Positions 45,181 through 53,634 of a DNA stretch of 64,000 nt are shown here, in pieces. A model generated the notes under the pieces. That model had not been told where the DNA came from. It was given only the letters and a program-made list of their open reading frames with translations, and did no database searches. This DNA comes from an uncultured Tateyamaria sp. (GTDB taxonomy: Bacteria; Pseudomonadota; Alphaproteobacteria; Rhodobacterales; Rhodobacteraceae). The stretch spans positions 62,001-126,000 of the forward strand of contig NZ_CANKXW010000006.1 of the NCBI RefSeq assembly GCF_947487805.1, written 5' to 3'. The position numbers and the translations under genes were made by a program. How positions within the stretch are numbered: position 1 is the first letter of the stretch; each line of letters opens with the position of its first letter.

Positions 45181-45204
45181 CTAGCTGTCAATTATATAGT
45201 TACG

Positions 45205-45627
45205 TCGCATTCAGTCTCAGGCAGCCTTGGTGTCCGCTTCCCCCGCGGCCCAAAGGGGCGCGGGTCTGCCCCTCACCACCAGCACAGCCTCCAGCTTCGG
45301 AGGCCCCCTTCTCCAGCACCGCCCGAGGGTCTGGCCGAACACGCATGTGTTCGGACGGAACCGCAGGCGGGCGCAAACCCCACCGACAGGGCGGACAGGC
45401 AGGGTCAAGGAGGGCCAGATTTGGGCCCCCAAATCTCTGCCGCAAAAACCGGGAGGCCCTGGCCGATAGGTTTTTGTGGATGGCCCCCTTGAGGCTGACT
45501 GGCCGGTCTGTCGCGGCCTGATCATTCCGGGCGGAGTGCGTCCGTTGAACGCGCAGGGACCGGCACCAAGGGGAGGTCGCTGTCGGCGATCACCCGCGCC
45601 GGTGACGGCATCCCTGGTACAGGGATC
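45205..45627. other. GC-rich intergenic region, nothing recognised
   Basis: About 420 bases, GC-rich, with frames open on both strands but no recognisable protein, ribosome binding site or repeat. Probably non-coding DNA of the mobilisation region. Confidence 0.4.
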
Positions 45628-45658
45628 GGGCCGCCCCAAGATCGTCCTGGGGCGGCCC
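45628..45658 (-). terminator. strong GC hairpin after the small DUF736-like gene
   Basis: GGGCCGCCCCA (45628-45638) pairs perfectly with TGGGGCGGCCC (45648-45658), 16 bases past the stop of the minus-strand gene at 45675. There is no T-run, so it may be a non-canonical terminator or RNA stabiliser. Confidence 0.5.
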
Positions 45659-45674
45659 ATCCTCGTCAGAGGAT

Positions 45675-45881
45675 TTAGTCCTGGGGATCTTTCGCGCTCG
45701 GTGGGAACATCACCAGCTCCGAGACCGCGACCGGGAAGTCGAGCTTGAGGCTGAAGAACTCCGAGCCGTCCCCGTTGCGGGTGTTGCGGAACATCGCACC
45801 CACGCGCTGAAAACGGGTGCGCTCCTGGCCATCGGTATCGGTGAACTTGACGGGGACGGTGGCGACGTAGTGGTTGGTCAT
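45675..45881 (-). CDS. DUF736-like small conserved protein
   Basis: A 68-residue protein (HYVATVPVKFTDTDGQERTRFQRVGAMFRNTRNGDGSEFFSLKLDFPV). A short beta-rich protein of this kind with a GSEF/SLKLDFPV ending is common in alphaproteobacterial conjugative elements and resembles DUF736. GGAG precedes the ATG. Function unknown. Confidence 0.7.
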   Translation of the reverse strand: MTNHYVATVPVKFTDTDGQERTRFQRVGAMFRNTRNGDGSEFFSLKLDFPVAVSELVMFPPSAKDPQD

Positions 45882-46415
45882 TTGGGTTACTCCTTGTTGC
45901 GATGGGGATCACCCGGCACGGGGGCAAGAGGCCCGGTCGCAAGCGCAAATGCGGAGGGTCCGCGGCCAGCCGTGGAAGCCGTATTTGTGCTTGCCGAAGC
46001 GTGAGCTGAGGGCACGATTGGGCCGACCCCGTGCGATCCACATGCATAGCAAAAAGGAGTGACCCGGATGACCCATGCCATCACCCCGCCGCCACCATCC
46101 GCGTCCGCGTCCCGCCACGTCTGGCCGGGGAGCTAACGGAGCCCGCCCGCGTGGATGCGATGTTCCGAAACGCCACCCGAGGGTTGTGCAGGTCTTCAGC
46201 CTCATGTGTGCCGTCTCGACCCCTAGGTCTTGCGCTGCTGACAATGTGCGAGGTGCGCACCATCCCCAGCCCATACCGATGCGGATGGGCCGCACTCTGA
46301 CGGACTGGGTAGAGGGATGACGGTGCTGGCCGCCGCGAGCTGCCGATCACGTGTGACCGATCGCACGCGCCATGAGACATGACGAAAGGGCCGCGCCAAG
46401 CGCGACCCTCTCAAT
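45882..46415. other. intergenic region with a possible decayed copy of the DUF736-like gene
   Basis: No intact gene. On the plus strand about 46068-46210 resembles the gene at 45675-45881 (shared blocks GCGATGTTCCG and TCTTCAGCCTCA, and a similar CCACC-TCC-CGTC start), in the opposite orientation and with broken frames, so a decayed paralogue is possible. Confidence 0.3.
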
Positions 46416-47345
46416 TCACTCCTGCGACGCCTTCTTCGCCGGGTCCGCAACCCGCATGACCGTCAGGCCTTTCGCTTCCGCCTTCTGCCCGAGGTTCATC
46501 GCGACCCCGTTGCCACCGAAGAGAACAACCCCCGTCGCCGCGAACTTGTCGTCCAGCATCTCATCGTTGCACTTGAACGGTGCCGCCCGCCCATGCGCGG
46601 ACCAGCGCGGATCGAAGCGCGCCTGTGCTATCCCGCGTGCCCGGGCCCACCGAGCCGCAATCATCTCCGCCCCGTGCTTGCCACCCTTGTGGCAGAGGAA
46701 GATCTCCTGGTTGCGGTTCTGCTTGATCCGTTCGCGAACCTTGTCGAGCGTATTAAAGATCGCATCGACATCGGTCCAGTCGGTGGCGCCTGAGACGATC
46801 AGGGGAACCCCCTCAACTTTCGACTTCTCAGCGGTTTCGCGATCATGCTGTTCCAAGAGCTGTCGTGCCTCGAAGACCGCCCCGGTCTCCTGCGCCCGGA
46901 CGCTCGCGCGCGACCCGGCTGCCGGGATGAAGGCGTGGCCCGTCTCGGTCTCGTAGCATTCCGCCGCTGCCTCGCTCATCACCTCGATGGCGCTGACAAT
47001 CTCGCGCAGCTGCACGAAGCGCGCCTGCGCCTCTTCGAGCGCGGTCTCGGCGATCTCCGATCCGTCGTGGGATTTTGCCAGCGCGCCGATCTTGTCGGCG
47101 GTGCGGTCGACCTCCTTGCCAAGCGCCACCTTGCGCCGCTGCAGGATCGTGGCGAGCCCATGGGCCAGCGGTTCGATTTCGGCTTCAAGCCCGGTCCCGC
47201 GCATCTGACCGAGCAAAGCCTCGAAGCTTTCGCGGATGATGTGGTCGGTCAGGATGTGATCCTCGGGGATCGGCAGTTGCGCGTCCTTCTCGGTCAGTCC
47301 GAAAAGCTCGATGGTCTCGTAGGTGTTCGCATTGTCGTAAGCCAT
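46416..47345 (-). CDS. DUF2493 (YpsA-related SLOG) protein
   Basis: A 309-residue protein. The N-terminal 170 residues are helical (LFGLTEKDAQLPIPEDHILTDHI and on). The C-terminal 130 residues contain the DUF2493/SLOG fold: PLIVSGATDWTDVDAIFNTLDKV, then FLCHKGGKHGAEMIAARWA and VVLFGGNGVAMNLGQKA, which bind nucleotides or their derivatives. Common in conjugative plasmids and ICEs of alphaproteobacteria, exact role unknown. ATG at 47345 fits the conserved start MAYDNANTYETIELFG. Confidence 0.8.
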   Translation of the reverse strand: MAYDNANTYETIELFGLTEKDAQLPIPEDHILTDHIIRESFEALLGQMRGTGLEAEIEPLAHGLATILQRRKVALGKEVDRTADKIGALAKSHDGSEIAETALEEAQARFVQLREIVSAIEVMSEAAAECYETETGHAFIPAAGSRASVRAQETGAVFEARQLLEQHDRETAEKSKVEGVPLIVSGATDWTDVDAIFNTLDKVRERIKQNRNQEIFLCHKGGKHGAEMIAARWARARGIAQARFDPRWSAHGRAAPFKCNDEMLDDKFAATGVVLFGGNGVAMNLGQKAEAKGLTVMRVADPAKKASQE

Positions 47346-47942
47346 GTCTGGTCTCCAGTGTTCGGTTCCAAGGCCACCACGTGAGTGTGGGGGCATGGCC
47401 GAATGCCTGGTTTCCGAATCTGCCCGGGTCAGGGACGGCGCAGCCGCCGGCTTGCCGGGCGAAAAAGTTTTCTGCGCGCAGCACCCGACACACGCGCACC
47501 CTCACGCACGGGACCGCCCCACACCAATGGCGCCGCCCTCGTTGAAAAGTTTTGCGATCCTTGACGCGGGCTGATTTGGGGGCCATCCGGAGGATATGCT
47601 TCCGCATTCATGTGTGTGTGTTTCGACGGTAGGTTTGCCCGACCTGAGCAGGCAAACGGCCCGACCGGACGCGGGAGACGGATGGAGCGGCGGGATCGTT
47701 TTGGCCTCGGGCCAAAACAGACCAGAGCGCAATCCGGCGGAGCGGCCGGGGAGGGACGTGCTCGCGAGGCGGGCAAACCGGGATGCCAAGTGCTGCGCCG
47801 CGGTGAGGCCGCATGGCCGAATGCGCGACGGACCGAAGGGCCGTTCTCCACTGCGACACGCGAAGCCGAGCAGGGGAGGCCGCAAGGCTAAAGCGAAGAA
47901 GAGCTTCGCAACAATTTCCTTCCAGCAAGCCAAATAAACAAG
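47346..47942. other. GC-rich region without a supported gene
   Basis: About 600 bases between DUF2493 and the PIN gene. Long frames exist in several registers because of high GC, but none has a recognisable motif. The 13-mer CATGGCCGAATGC occurs twice (47393 and 47812). No integrase, origin or RNA seen. Confidence 0.4.
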
Positions 47943-48428
47943 CTAGTATCTCGCAAGGCGCCTATTGATTTCCCTAATGGGAAGTCTGCATCTCGGGTGA
48001 TCACGAACCGCCTCGAGGCCCGACTTGAGGAGGACGGTCGAACAAACCTCGTGACGTTCCATTTCATCGAAGACCCACAGGACGCCGTGCATCGCGATTT
48101 CTTGGCGCTCCGCCTCAACCCTGAGTGCTCCGTCTCCGGTAAGGAGAACCCAACCCCTCTCAGCCGCGAGGCAAAATGCAAAGACATCTGGCGTCGATAG
48201 CATAGCTTTCGCCCGCTTAAGCTCAGTCGCGCGTGCAGTTTCTTCCGGCGTGAGCTCTTCCACTCTTAGTCCCAGATCGATCAGATCAGGGCCCATCCAG
48301 TCGAGAAGTTCCGCTTCATAAAGAATATCTGGAACAACAAAATCATAGGGGAGGTCAAAGAGCCTCGCTGTCAGCGAGGCTCTCTCGATGTCGATCAGGA
48401 CGGAGGTATCAGAAACAAGAACTTGCAC
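47943..48428 (-). CDS. PIN-domain protein (putative toxin/RNase)
   Basis: A 161-residue PIN-like protein. Acidic residues at the expected places: VSDTSVLIDIERA (D7, D13), LSTPDVFAFCLA and VLLTGDGALR. PIN proteins are metal-dependent RNases, often toxins. It lies seven bases downstream of the XRE-ImmA/IrrE gene on the same strand, a recurring pair in which the larger protein would act as antitoxin and repressor. Confidence 0.78.
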   Translation of the reverse strand: MQVLVSDTSVLIDIERASLTARLFDLPYDFVVPDILYEAELLDWMGPDLIDLGLRVEELTPEETARATELKRAKAMLSTPDVFAFCLAAERGWVLLTGDGALRVEAERQEIAMHGVLWVFDEMERHEVCSTVLLKSGLEAVRDHPRCRLPIREINRRLARY

Positions 48429-48435
48429 ACAGCGA

Positions 48436-49497
48436 CTATGCCATGTGGTCCAAACGTTCTTCCAGTTCTTTTACTCGTATTTCGAGAAGCTCAGCCGCAC
48501 GAGACAACCCAATCAACCCCTCGGAGAGGGCACGAAAACACAACCTTTGAAAGCGGTCCGGTTCTTCTCGTTCCCAAGGAATGGAATTCGGCTCCTCGAA
48601 CGGCTCATCCCGCCAACCTCGTTGCTTATAGACCTTGAAAAGGCGCGCAAATGTTGCCTGGTTGATGATCTCCAAATCCTTGCATCGATACGTCAGCGCT
48701 TGAATGCTGACGCCAAACCGATCCTTCAGACTAATGAGCTCACCAATGCTTATGTCCGTTCTGCGGGCACCAATCTCCTGCCGTAGCACTTCTGCCGGAA
48801 CGAGGAACGCACCAGCAAATCGATTTGCGGCGCGTTCTGAATCGCACCCTTCGGCGACCTTAAGAACCATGTGGCCCAGTTCGTGAGCTAAACTGAAGCG
48901 CTTCCGTTCAGACCAGGTCTTCTTCTTGATCATGATCACCCGCGCGGAGTGATGCTCTTTTCGACGGACTTTGGCCGCAAGGCCATCAATCCGATCAACG
49001 TCCAAAGACAGCACCTTAATCCCGTGCTCCTCGAGGAGTTCGGCAAGCATTGGGATCGGATCGTGACCCAGTTGCCAAGAAGCACGCATGTTACGAGCTG
49101 CGTCCTCGGCATCACGAACATCAGTCACCCAGTAGGGCGCTTCATGTGGGGCATCCCATTCCTGGCTCGAAAGATTCAGCAAGCTTTCGATGGCGAGGTA
49201 CTTTTCAACCATATTGAGCGTCTTGGCTTCGATCGTCGCGATCTCCTTGGCTGACGAGCTGGCTGACTTGCGAAACTCCACGCCCTCCAACTCGAGCTCA
49301 TCATCGCTCAGCAGGAAATCCACAGAGACCTCGAGTGCTCGGGCAAGACCTAGCAGCGCGCCCGATCCGGGCATGTCTTCATTGCGCTCGTACTTGCCTA
49401 TGGCTTGAGCGGACACCTTGTTCTCCATGGCATCCGAAAGTGCACGGAGCGAGAGGCCAGATGCCGCCCGGGCTCCTTTGAGTCTCTTGCCAATCAT
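48436..49497 (-). CDS. XRE helix-turn-helix + ImmA/IrrE metallopeptidase fusion
   Basis: A 353-residue protein. Residues 1-65 are a Cro/CI-type HTH (IGKRLKGARAASGLSLRALSDAM and QAIGKYERNEDMPG). Residues 140-260 are a COG2856 zinc peptidase with HELGH at 205-209 and the downstream Glu in CDSERAANRFAGAFLVP. Such proteins bind DNA and can cleave a partner or themselves on DNA damage. It is divergent from the CBASS operon and shares its promoter region; it could be the CBASS regulator (a fused form of CapH plus CapP) or an antitoxin for the PIN protein, or both. Confidence 0.85.
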   Translation of the reverse strand: MIGKRLKGARAASGLSLRALSDAMENKVSAQAIGKYERNEDMPGSGALLGLARALEVSVDFLLSDDELELEGVEFRKSASSSAKEIATIEAKTLNMVEKYLAIESLLNLSSQEWDAPHEAPYWVTDVRDAEDAARNMRASWQLGHDPIPMLAELLEEHGIKVLSLDVDRIDGLAAKVRRKEHHSARVIMIKKKTWSERKRFSLAHELGHMVLKVAEGCDSERAANRFAGAFLVPAEVLRQEIGARRTDISIGELISLKDRFGVSIQALTYRCKDLEIINQATFARLFKVYKQRGWRDEPFEEPNSIPWEREEPDRFQRLCFRALSEGLIGLSRAAELLEIRVKELEERLDHMA

Positions 49498-49678
49498 AAC
49501 GTCCTCCCAGTGGGTGGTTTACATTTCACCCATATGATTGATATTTTGTAAACTACAACGCTTGAAAGCGCGGCTTTTTGTCCCTAAGTTGTAACAGGAA
49601 GCCAAAGGAAAGGCAAATTTGTAAACCGCCAAGTCGCTCCACGTGGCGCTAAACAGGCAAAGAGAGAAGGAAGTGGCC
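49498..49678. promoter_or_regulatory. shared divergent promoter region with TTTGTAAAC half-sites
   Basis: TTTTGTAAAC (49544-49553), TTTGTAAACC (49618-49627) and the inverse GGTTTACA (49516-49523) are spread across the region between the HTH-peptidase gene and the CBASS operon, with a weaker TTGTAAC near 49588. They look like operators for one repressor controlling both directions. Confidence 0.55.
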
Positions 49679-50584
49679 ATGAACGTACCTTTTGCGGGCG
49701 ACCTGCCTAGAGGAATTCAGAAGATCACGGCACTGCCGGACCCCGGGCTGGCAGAACTCTGGGACTCAATCATCGTCGAAGCCGAGATGAAGGAGCGCCT
49801 GCTCTCTCAGGCGGTGCTGAATTTCACAATGCGACCAAAGATGAGCCGAGCCGTGTTGCCGCTCCATGGCGTCCTCCTGTTGGTTGGCGCACCCGGGACG
49901 GGCAAAACGTCGCTCGCGCGAGGGTTGGCCAACCGAACAGCAGCGGCTTTCAAGGGGGGAAACTTCCAACTGGTCGAGGTTGAAGCGCATGGCTTGACAA
50001 GTTCCGCCATGGGGAAAACGCAGCGGGCGGTTACTGACCTCTTCGCGCAAACACTTTCAGAACTCGCCAATGCAGGCCCGACGATTGTGCTGCTAGATGA
50101 AGTGGAAACCCTTGCGGTCGACCGGTCCAGGCTCAGCCTCGATGCCAACCCTGTCGACATTCATCGAGCCACGGACGCCGTTCTGGTACAGCTCGACCTG
50201 CTGGCAGAATCTCACAAGAACCTGCTGTTTGTGGCAACCAGTAACTACCCGGAAGCGGTGGATGATGCCTTCGTTTCCCGATGCGATCTGGTGCTTGAAG
50301 TGCCCCTTCCCGGAAAGGAAGCCTGCAAGACGATTTTGCGGGAGTGCCTGTTGGGACTAAGCAGCACGTATCCTGAAATAGAAGAGCTGACCAGGGACCG
50401 TGGCTTCGACACCTGTGCCGTCGAATTCGTCGGCCTCGACGGAAGGACCATCCGAAAGACCGTTGCAAACGCGCTCGCCTCTAACACTCAGGTGGCATTG
50501 AACCCCGGCTCGGTAACACTGCCCCAGTTAGCTGCAGCCGCGAAGTCAGCTCAAACCAACAAAAAAGCAAATCGGGGGAAGTGA
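49679..50584 (+). CDS. cap6: CBASS TRIP13-like AAA+ ATPase
   Basis: A 301-residue AAA+ protein of the Pch2/TRIP13 type. Walker A is GAPGTGKT (residues 70-77), Walker B is TIVLLDEVE (Asp140, Glu141), sensor 1 is LLFVATSNYPEAVDDAFVSRCD. In type III CBASS the TRIP13 homologue remodels the HORMA protein to switch off the cyclase. ATG at 49679 follows AAGGAAG; an upstream GTG would add 12 residues. Overlaps the next gene by four bases. Confidence 0.88.
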   Translation: MNVPFAGDLPRGIQKITALPDPGLAELWDSIIVEAEMKERLLSQAVLNFTMRPKMSRAVLPLHGVLLLVGAPGTGKTSLARGLANRTAAAFKGGNFQLVEVEAHGLTSSAMGKTQRAVTDLFAQTLSELANAGPTIVLLDEVETLAVDRSRLSLDANPVDIHRATDAVLVQLDLLAESHKNLLFVATSNYPEAVDDAFVSRCDLVLEVPLPGKEACKTILRECLLGLSSTYPEIEELTRDRGFDTCAVEFVGLDGRTIRKTVANALASNTQVALNPGSVTLPQLAAAAKSAQTNKKANRGK

Positions 50585-51054
50585 TGACAACTGTAACCCG
50601 CAGAACATTCCGAAGCTCTCCGCATCGCGACGCCTTAGCTACATGGGCCGCCATCAGCGACTTGCTCTCCCGGACAAATACCGGTGCGCAACAAGAACTC
50701 GGCAGTGTCGCCGGCATTGCAAGTAGCATAATCGCGGACAAAGCCTGCGAAAACTCACCAATCCTTGTCAGCTGTGAGGGACCGCAGACGCGCATCTACT
50801 GTCTTTACGATGACGATGCGATCGATGGGTCGGACGCGAACGAAGACGTGCTCGGGTTTGACCCGCTAAAAGGTGATTGGTCAATTTCGCTGCCATGTGA
50901 ACCCGATGATCTCGGTTGGGTCCAATCTGCGCTGCAACAGAAGAGCAACCGCATCACAGCACACGAAAAAACCGAAGCCAAGAAGCAAGATACCGCGGAC
51001 AATTCGCAAGGTGCTACGCTCGAAATTGATCTCGAGGGGTTGTTGGAACCATGA
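50581..51054 (+). CDS. second HORMA-type or accessory CBASS protein
   Basis: A 157-residue protein ([24 protein letters not shown], then [25 protein letters not shown]) ending in an acidic low-complexity tail. I do not recognise a clear HORMA motif, but type III operons with two HORMA genes place them together as here, and the C-terminal tail with [10 protein letters not shown] could be a closure-motif peptide. Four-base overlaps with both neighbours show it is part of the operon. Confidence 0.6.
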   Translation: MMTTVTRRTFRSSPHRDALATWAAISDLLSRTNTGAQQELGSVAGIASSIIADKACENSPILVSCEGPQTRIYCLYDDDAIDGSDANEDVLGFDPLKGDWSISLPCEPDDLGWVQSALQQKSNRITAHEKTEAKKQDTADNSQGATLEIDLEGLLEP

Positions 51055-51554
51055 CAACGGTCATCACATATTCTCGCACCCAGTCTGTCACCTATGTGGC
51101 CGATAACATCCTAAAGAGCCTCAAAGACATTATTCGTCTGAGTGGCATGGACCCGACGAATTTCGTGAACGACACGGAAATCAACATGCGCGGAATCAAG
51201 GCATGGTTGGAGAGCGAAGACCTCGAGAAGATTACGCTCGAGATATACGATCCGGCAACCAACGAACTGATCCTGCGTTGGGACATCGACGTGAACTACA
51301 GTTGGTCTTCTGGAGATGGAAACTTCTGGACTGACACCGATCAACTCCGTTGGGCAATTCGCAAAGCGGGAGTGGCACCAGCAAGCGCCAAATATGACCT
51401 CCTTCTACGTACAAAGCCTGGAAGACCTGATGTCCCGGGTTGGTACCGGACTACCGCCCGTTCTACAGACGGCATGGTTCGCCAAAGCCTTGGCTCCACC
51501 ATCGAACACAATGGTTTGGGAGCGACGGCATCGTATTGGAGGCAGGCATCATGA
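51051..51554 (+). CDS. cap7: CBASS HORMA-domain protein
   Basis: A 167-residue bacterial HORMA protein. The opening [27 protein letters not shown] is typical of these proteins, followed by [24 protein letters not shown] and [14 protein letters not shown]. In type III CBASS the HORMA binds a peptide, closes, and activates the CD-NTase. ATG overlaps the preceding stop; the reading frame overlaps the cyclase start by four bases. Confidence 0.82.
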   Translation: MTTVITYSRTQSVTYVADNILKSLKDIIRLSGMDPTNFVNDTEINMRGIKAWLESEDLEKITLEIYDPATNELILRWDIDVNYSWSSGDGNFWTDTDQLRWAIRKAGVAPASAKYDLLLRTKPGRPDVPGWYRTTARSTDGMVRQSLGSTIEHNGLGATASYWRQAS

Positions 51555-52450
51555 TTTCACTCCCGGACGCATTCAAGAAGTTCAAAAGTCGATTGGAGTT
51601 GAACGAGAGTGAGCGGCAGAACGCATCCAAGCGGCAGAAGGAAGTTCGCGAGCACCTGGATAAAGCCTTTCAGATCGACCGTAGCTTTTTGACAGGAAGC
51701 TATGCGCGCTGGACCAAGTCCAAACCACTCAAGGATGTCGATATCTTCTTCGTTCTTGGAAAAGACGAGGACCACTATAGAGCCAAACACCCTGACAAGA
51801 TATTGACCGCGTTCTACGACACGCTGGTTGACGTTTATGGAAGCAGCGCCGTCAAAAAACAGGGACGCTCAGTGGGTGTGAATTTTGGTGTCGTCGTCGA
51901 TTCAGACGACAACACAGATTACCGGGTTGTTAGCGTGGATACCGTGCCCGCATTCGCAAAGGGAGACAACTACGAGATCCCCAACAACACAACCGGGAAA
52001 TGGATGGGAACAAATCCCGAAATCCATGCACAGAAGGCTGTTGCGGCCCACCAAGCCTATGGCAATGAGTGGAAAGGCCTAGTGCGCATGGTGAAGTACT
52101 GGAACCAAAACAGCCGCCATGGAGAAAAACCTATCAAGCCATCCTTTCTGATCGAGGTCATGGCGATGGAGTGTCTACATGGTGTGTGGGGCGGCTCACA
52201 CGATCGCGAAATCCAAGCATTCTTCGCTACGTTGCGCGACCGAATTCACGAGGATTGGCCAGATCCGGCCGGGCTCGGATCTCCTGTTAGTGACCGAATG
52301 GACGCGGCGATGGTAAAACGCGCCCAGACAATTCTGGATCAAGCAAACCGCGAAATCGCTACAGCAATCCATTTGGCGCGCCAGGGAAAGAACGGAGACG
52401 CTCTGAAAGCGTGGCGCGCTTTCTTCGGACCAAAATTTCCGCTGTCTTAG
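51551..52450 (+). CDS. cdnC: CBASS CD-NTase (cGAS/DncV-like cyclase)
   Basis: A 299-residue nucleotidyltransferase. The active site is visible: [23 protein letters not shown] (GS at 49-50, Asp62 and Asp64), third Asp in VVSVDTVP (Asp130), and the C-terminal OAS1-like helix region ([24 protein letters not shown]). Operon context with TRIP13, HORMA and NucC points to CdnC, which makes cyclic tri-AMP; CdnD is the alternative. Start at 51551 overlaps the HORMA stop. Confidence 0.87.
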   Translation: MISLPDAFKKFKSRLELNESERQNASKRQKEVREHLDKAFQIDRSFLTGSYARWTKSKPLKDVDIFFVLGKDEDHYRAKHPDKILTAFYDTLVDVYGSSAVKKQGRSVGVNFGVVVDSDDNTDYRVVSVDTVPAFAKGDNYEIPNNTTGKWMGTNPEIHAQKAVAAHQAYGNEWKGLVRMVKYWNQNSRHGEKPIKPSFLIEVMAMECLHGVWGGSHDREIQAFFATLRDRIHEDWPDPAGLGSPVSDRMDAAMVKRAQTILDQANREIATAIHLARQGKNGDALKAWRAFFGPKFPLS

Positions 52451-52463
52451 AAGGAACAAATCA

Positions 52464-53186
52464 TTGGCTGAATGGTCGCTTTCACAACTTCTTTCGTCAT
52501 TGCACGAGGATATTCAGCACCGGTTGTCAACTGCGAGGAAGTCTTTCAAGCATCCAGGGACAAAAGGCGATGCGAGCGAAGCCATTTGGATCGATATGCT
52601 CGCCCAGTATCTTCCTGAGAGATACCAGGTTGCAAGTGCGCACGTGGTCGATAGTACGGGGAATTTCAGCGACCAGATTGACGCTGTCGTTTTTGATCGT
52701 CAATACTCGCCTTTCATTTTCACTTACGAAAATCAACTCATTGTCCCGGCCGAGAGCGTTTATGCTGTCTTCGAGGCGAAGCAGACGGCAGACGCCAATC
52801 TTGTCAAATACGCACAAGAAAAGGTTGCATCAGTCCGAAGTCTGCATCGGACCAGTCTACCAATTCCACACGCTGGCGGGGTCTACCCGCCAAAACAGCT
52901 TATTCCCATTGTTGGTGGCCTTCTGACTTTCGAGAGCGAGTGGAAGCCTCCCTTGGGCAGAACTTTCGAGAAGGTCCTAAACGAAGGCAAGGGTGATAGA
53001 AGGTTAGACATCGGGTGTGTAGCCTCCCACGGGCATTTCCTGTTCGCCGAGGATGGGCGGTATAACCTTGTTGAGGGGTCGAAACCGGCAACGGCTTTCT
53101 TATTTGCACTGATCTCACGCCTCCAGTTCAGCGGCACTGTGCCAATGATCGATATCGATGCCTACGGAGATTGGCTGACCAAATAA
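52464..53186 (+). CDS. nucC: CBASS effector endonuclease NucC
   Basis: A 240-residue protein that matches the NucC family along its length. The nuclease core is complete: FSDQIDAVVFD (Asp73) and VYAVFEAKQ (Glu104, Lys106), the same numbering as reference NucC. NucC is a trimer that binds cyclic tri-AMP, forms hexamers and destroys double-stranded DNA, killing the infected cell. Start is TTG at 52464 with AAGGAA upstream, 13 bases after the cyclase gene. Last gene of the CBASS operon. Confidence 0.93.
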   Translation: MAEWSLSQLLSSLHEDIQHRLSTARKSFKHPGTKGDASEAIWIDMLAQYLPERYQVASAHVVDSTGNFSDQIDAVVFDRQYSPFIFTYENQLIVPAESVYAVFEAKQTADANLVKYAQEKVASVRSLHRTSLPIPHAGGVYPPKQLIPIVGGLLTFESEWKPPLGRTFEKVLNEGKGDRRLDIGCVASHGHFLFAEDGRYNLVEGSKPATAFLFALISRLQFSGTVPMIDIDAYGDWLTK

Positions 53187-53472
53187 TCGCAGCGAGGTTC
53201 CGCCGGCGTGTCCTGCGCCACAGTGAAGCCAACCGTTCCTGGGTAGCAGCTTTTGGATGTCCAAACGCGGTCATCCCGCTGCCGACGAATGCTACCGCGT
53301 CCGCAAAGCACACCTCCCGTAGATTGCCACCACGTTCATACGTGCCGTGGCAAACGAATTAGACGATATCTGCTCGGCGGGTGAACCAATCCACGAAACA
53401 TCCGAACCAATAACAGGTTTGACTTAGTCTTAAACTGTGTTCCCCGGCCGCAGGGGCATGATTTCACGCTCT
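53187..53472. other. intergenic region between CBASS and the Tn3 element
   Basis: About 290 bases with no supported gene. CCCC-GGCCGCA-GGGG at about 53444-53458 may form a small hairpin. The right edge of the conjugative element probably lies here or was removed with the transposon junction; no attachment-site repeat could be found. Confidence 0.4.
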
Positions 53473-53510
53473 GGGGTCGAGTCCGGCTGAGTGCAGAATA
53501 GGGCGCTAAG
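53473..53510 (+). repeat. Tn3 terminal inverted repeat, left
   Basis: 38 bases beginning GGGGTCGAGTCCGGCTGAGT and ending TAAG. They match the inverse of 61973-62010 with one difference (base 34). GGGG ends and 38-bp length are standard for Tn3-family elements. Confidence 0.93.
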
Positions 53511-53634
53511 GGTTTTTAGCCCGGATTGCCAGCATAATGACCCTTCGCCGCGCCGTACACGAAGTGGTAAGACCGGACTCTGCTGCAGCTCGCAGCAGGC
53601 TGCCGAAGATCCGCTTTTCCCGGGTGACTGTGAC

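Noticed and set aside
45217-46047. 276-codon minus-strand frame across the mobilisation spacer
   Set aside because: Overlaps the real DUF736-like gene in another frame, is rich in Arg/Pro/Gly as expected for GC-rich shadow frames, and has no motif.
47429-47937. Several overlapping 90-140-codon frames on both strands
   Set aside because: All are typical shadow frames of GC-rich non-coding DNA; no ribosome binding site or domain supports any of them.
51440-51550. Longer cyclase start at 51440
   Set aside because: The extra 37 codons overlap the HORMA gene in another frame; ATG at 51551 gives the four-base overlap seen throughout the operon.
53187-53472. Attachment site or tRNA 3' end at the right side of the conjugative element
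   Set aside because: No tRNA-like sequence and no direct repeat partner seen near 13.3-19.4 kb.
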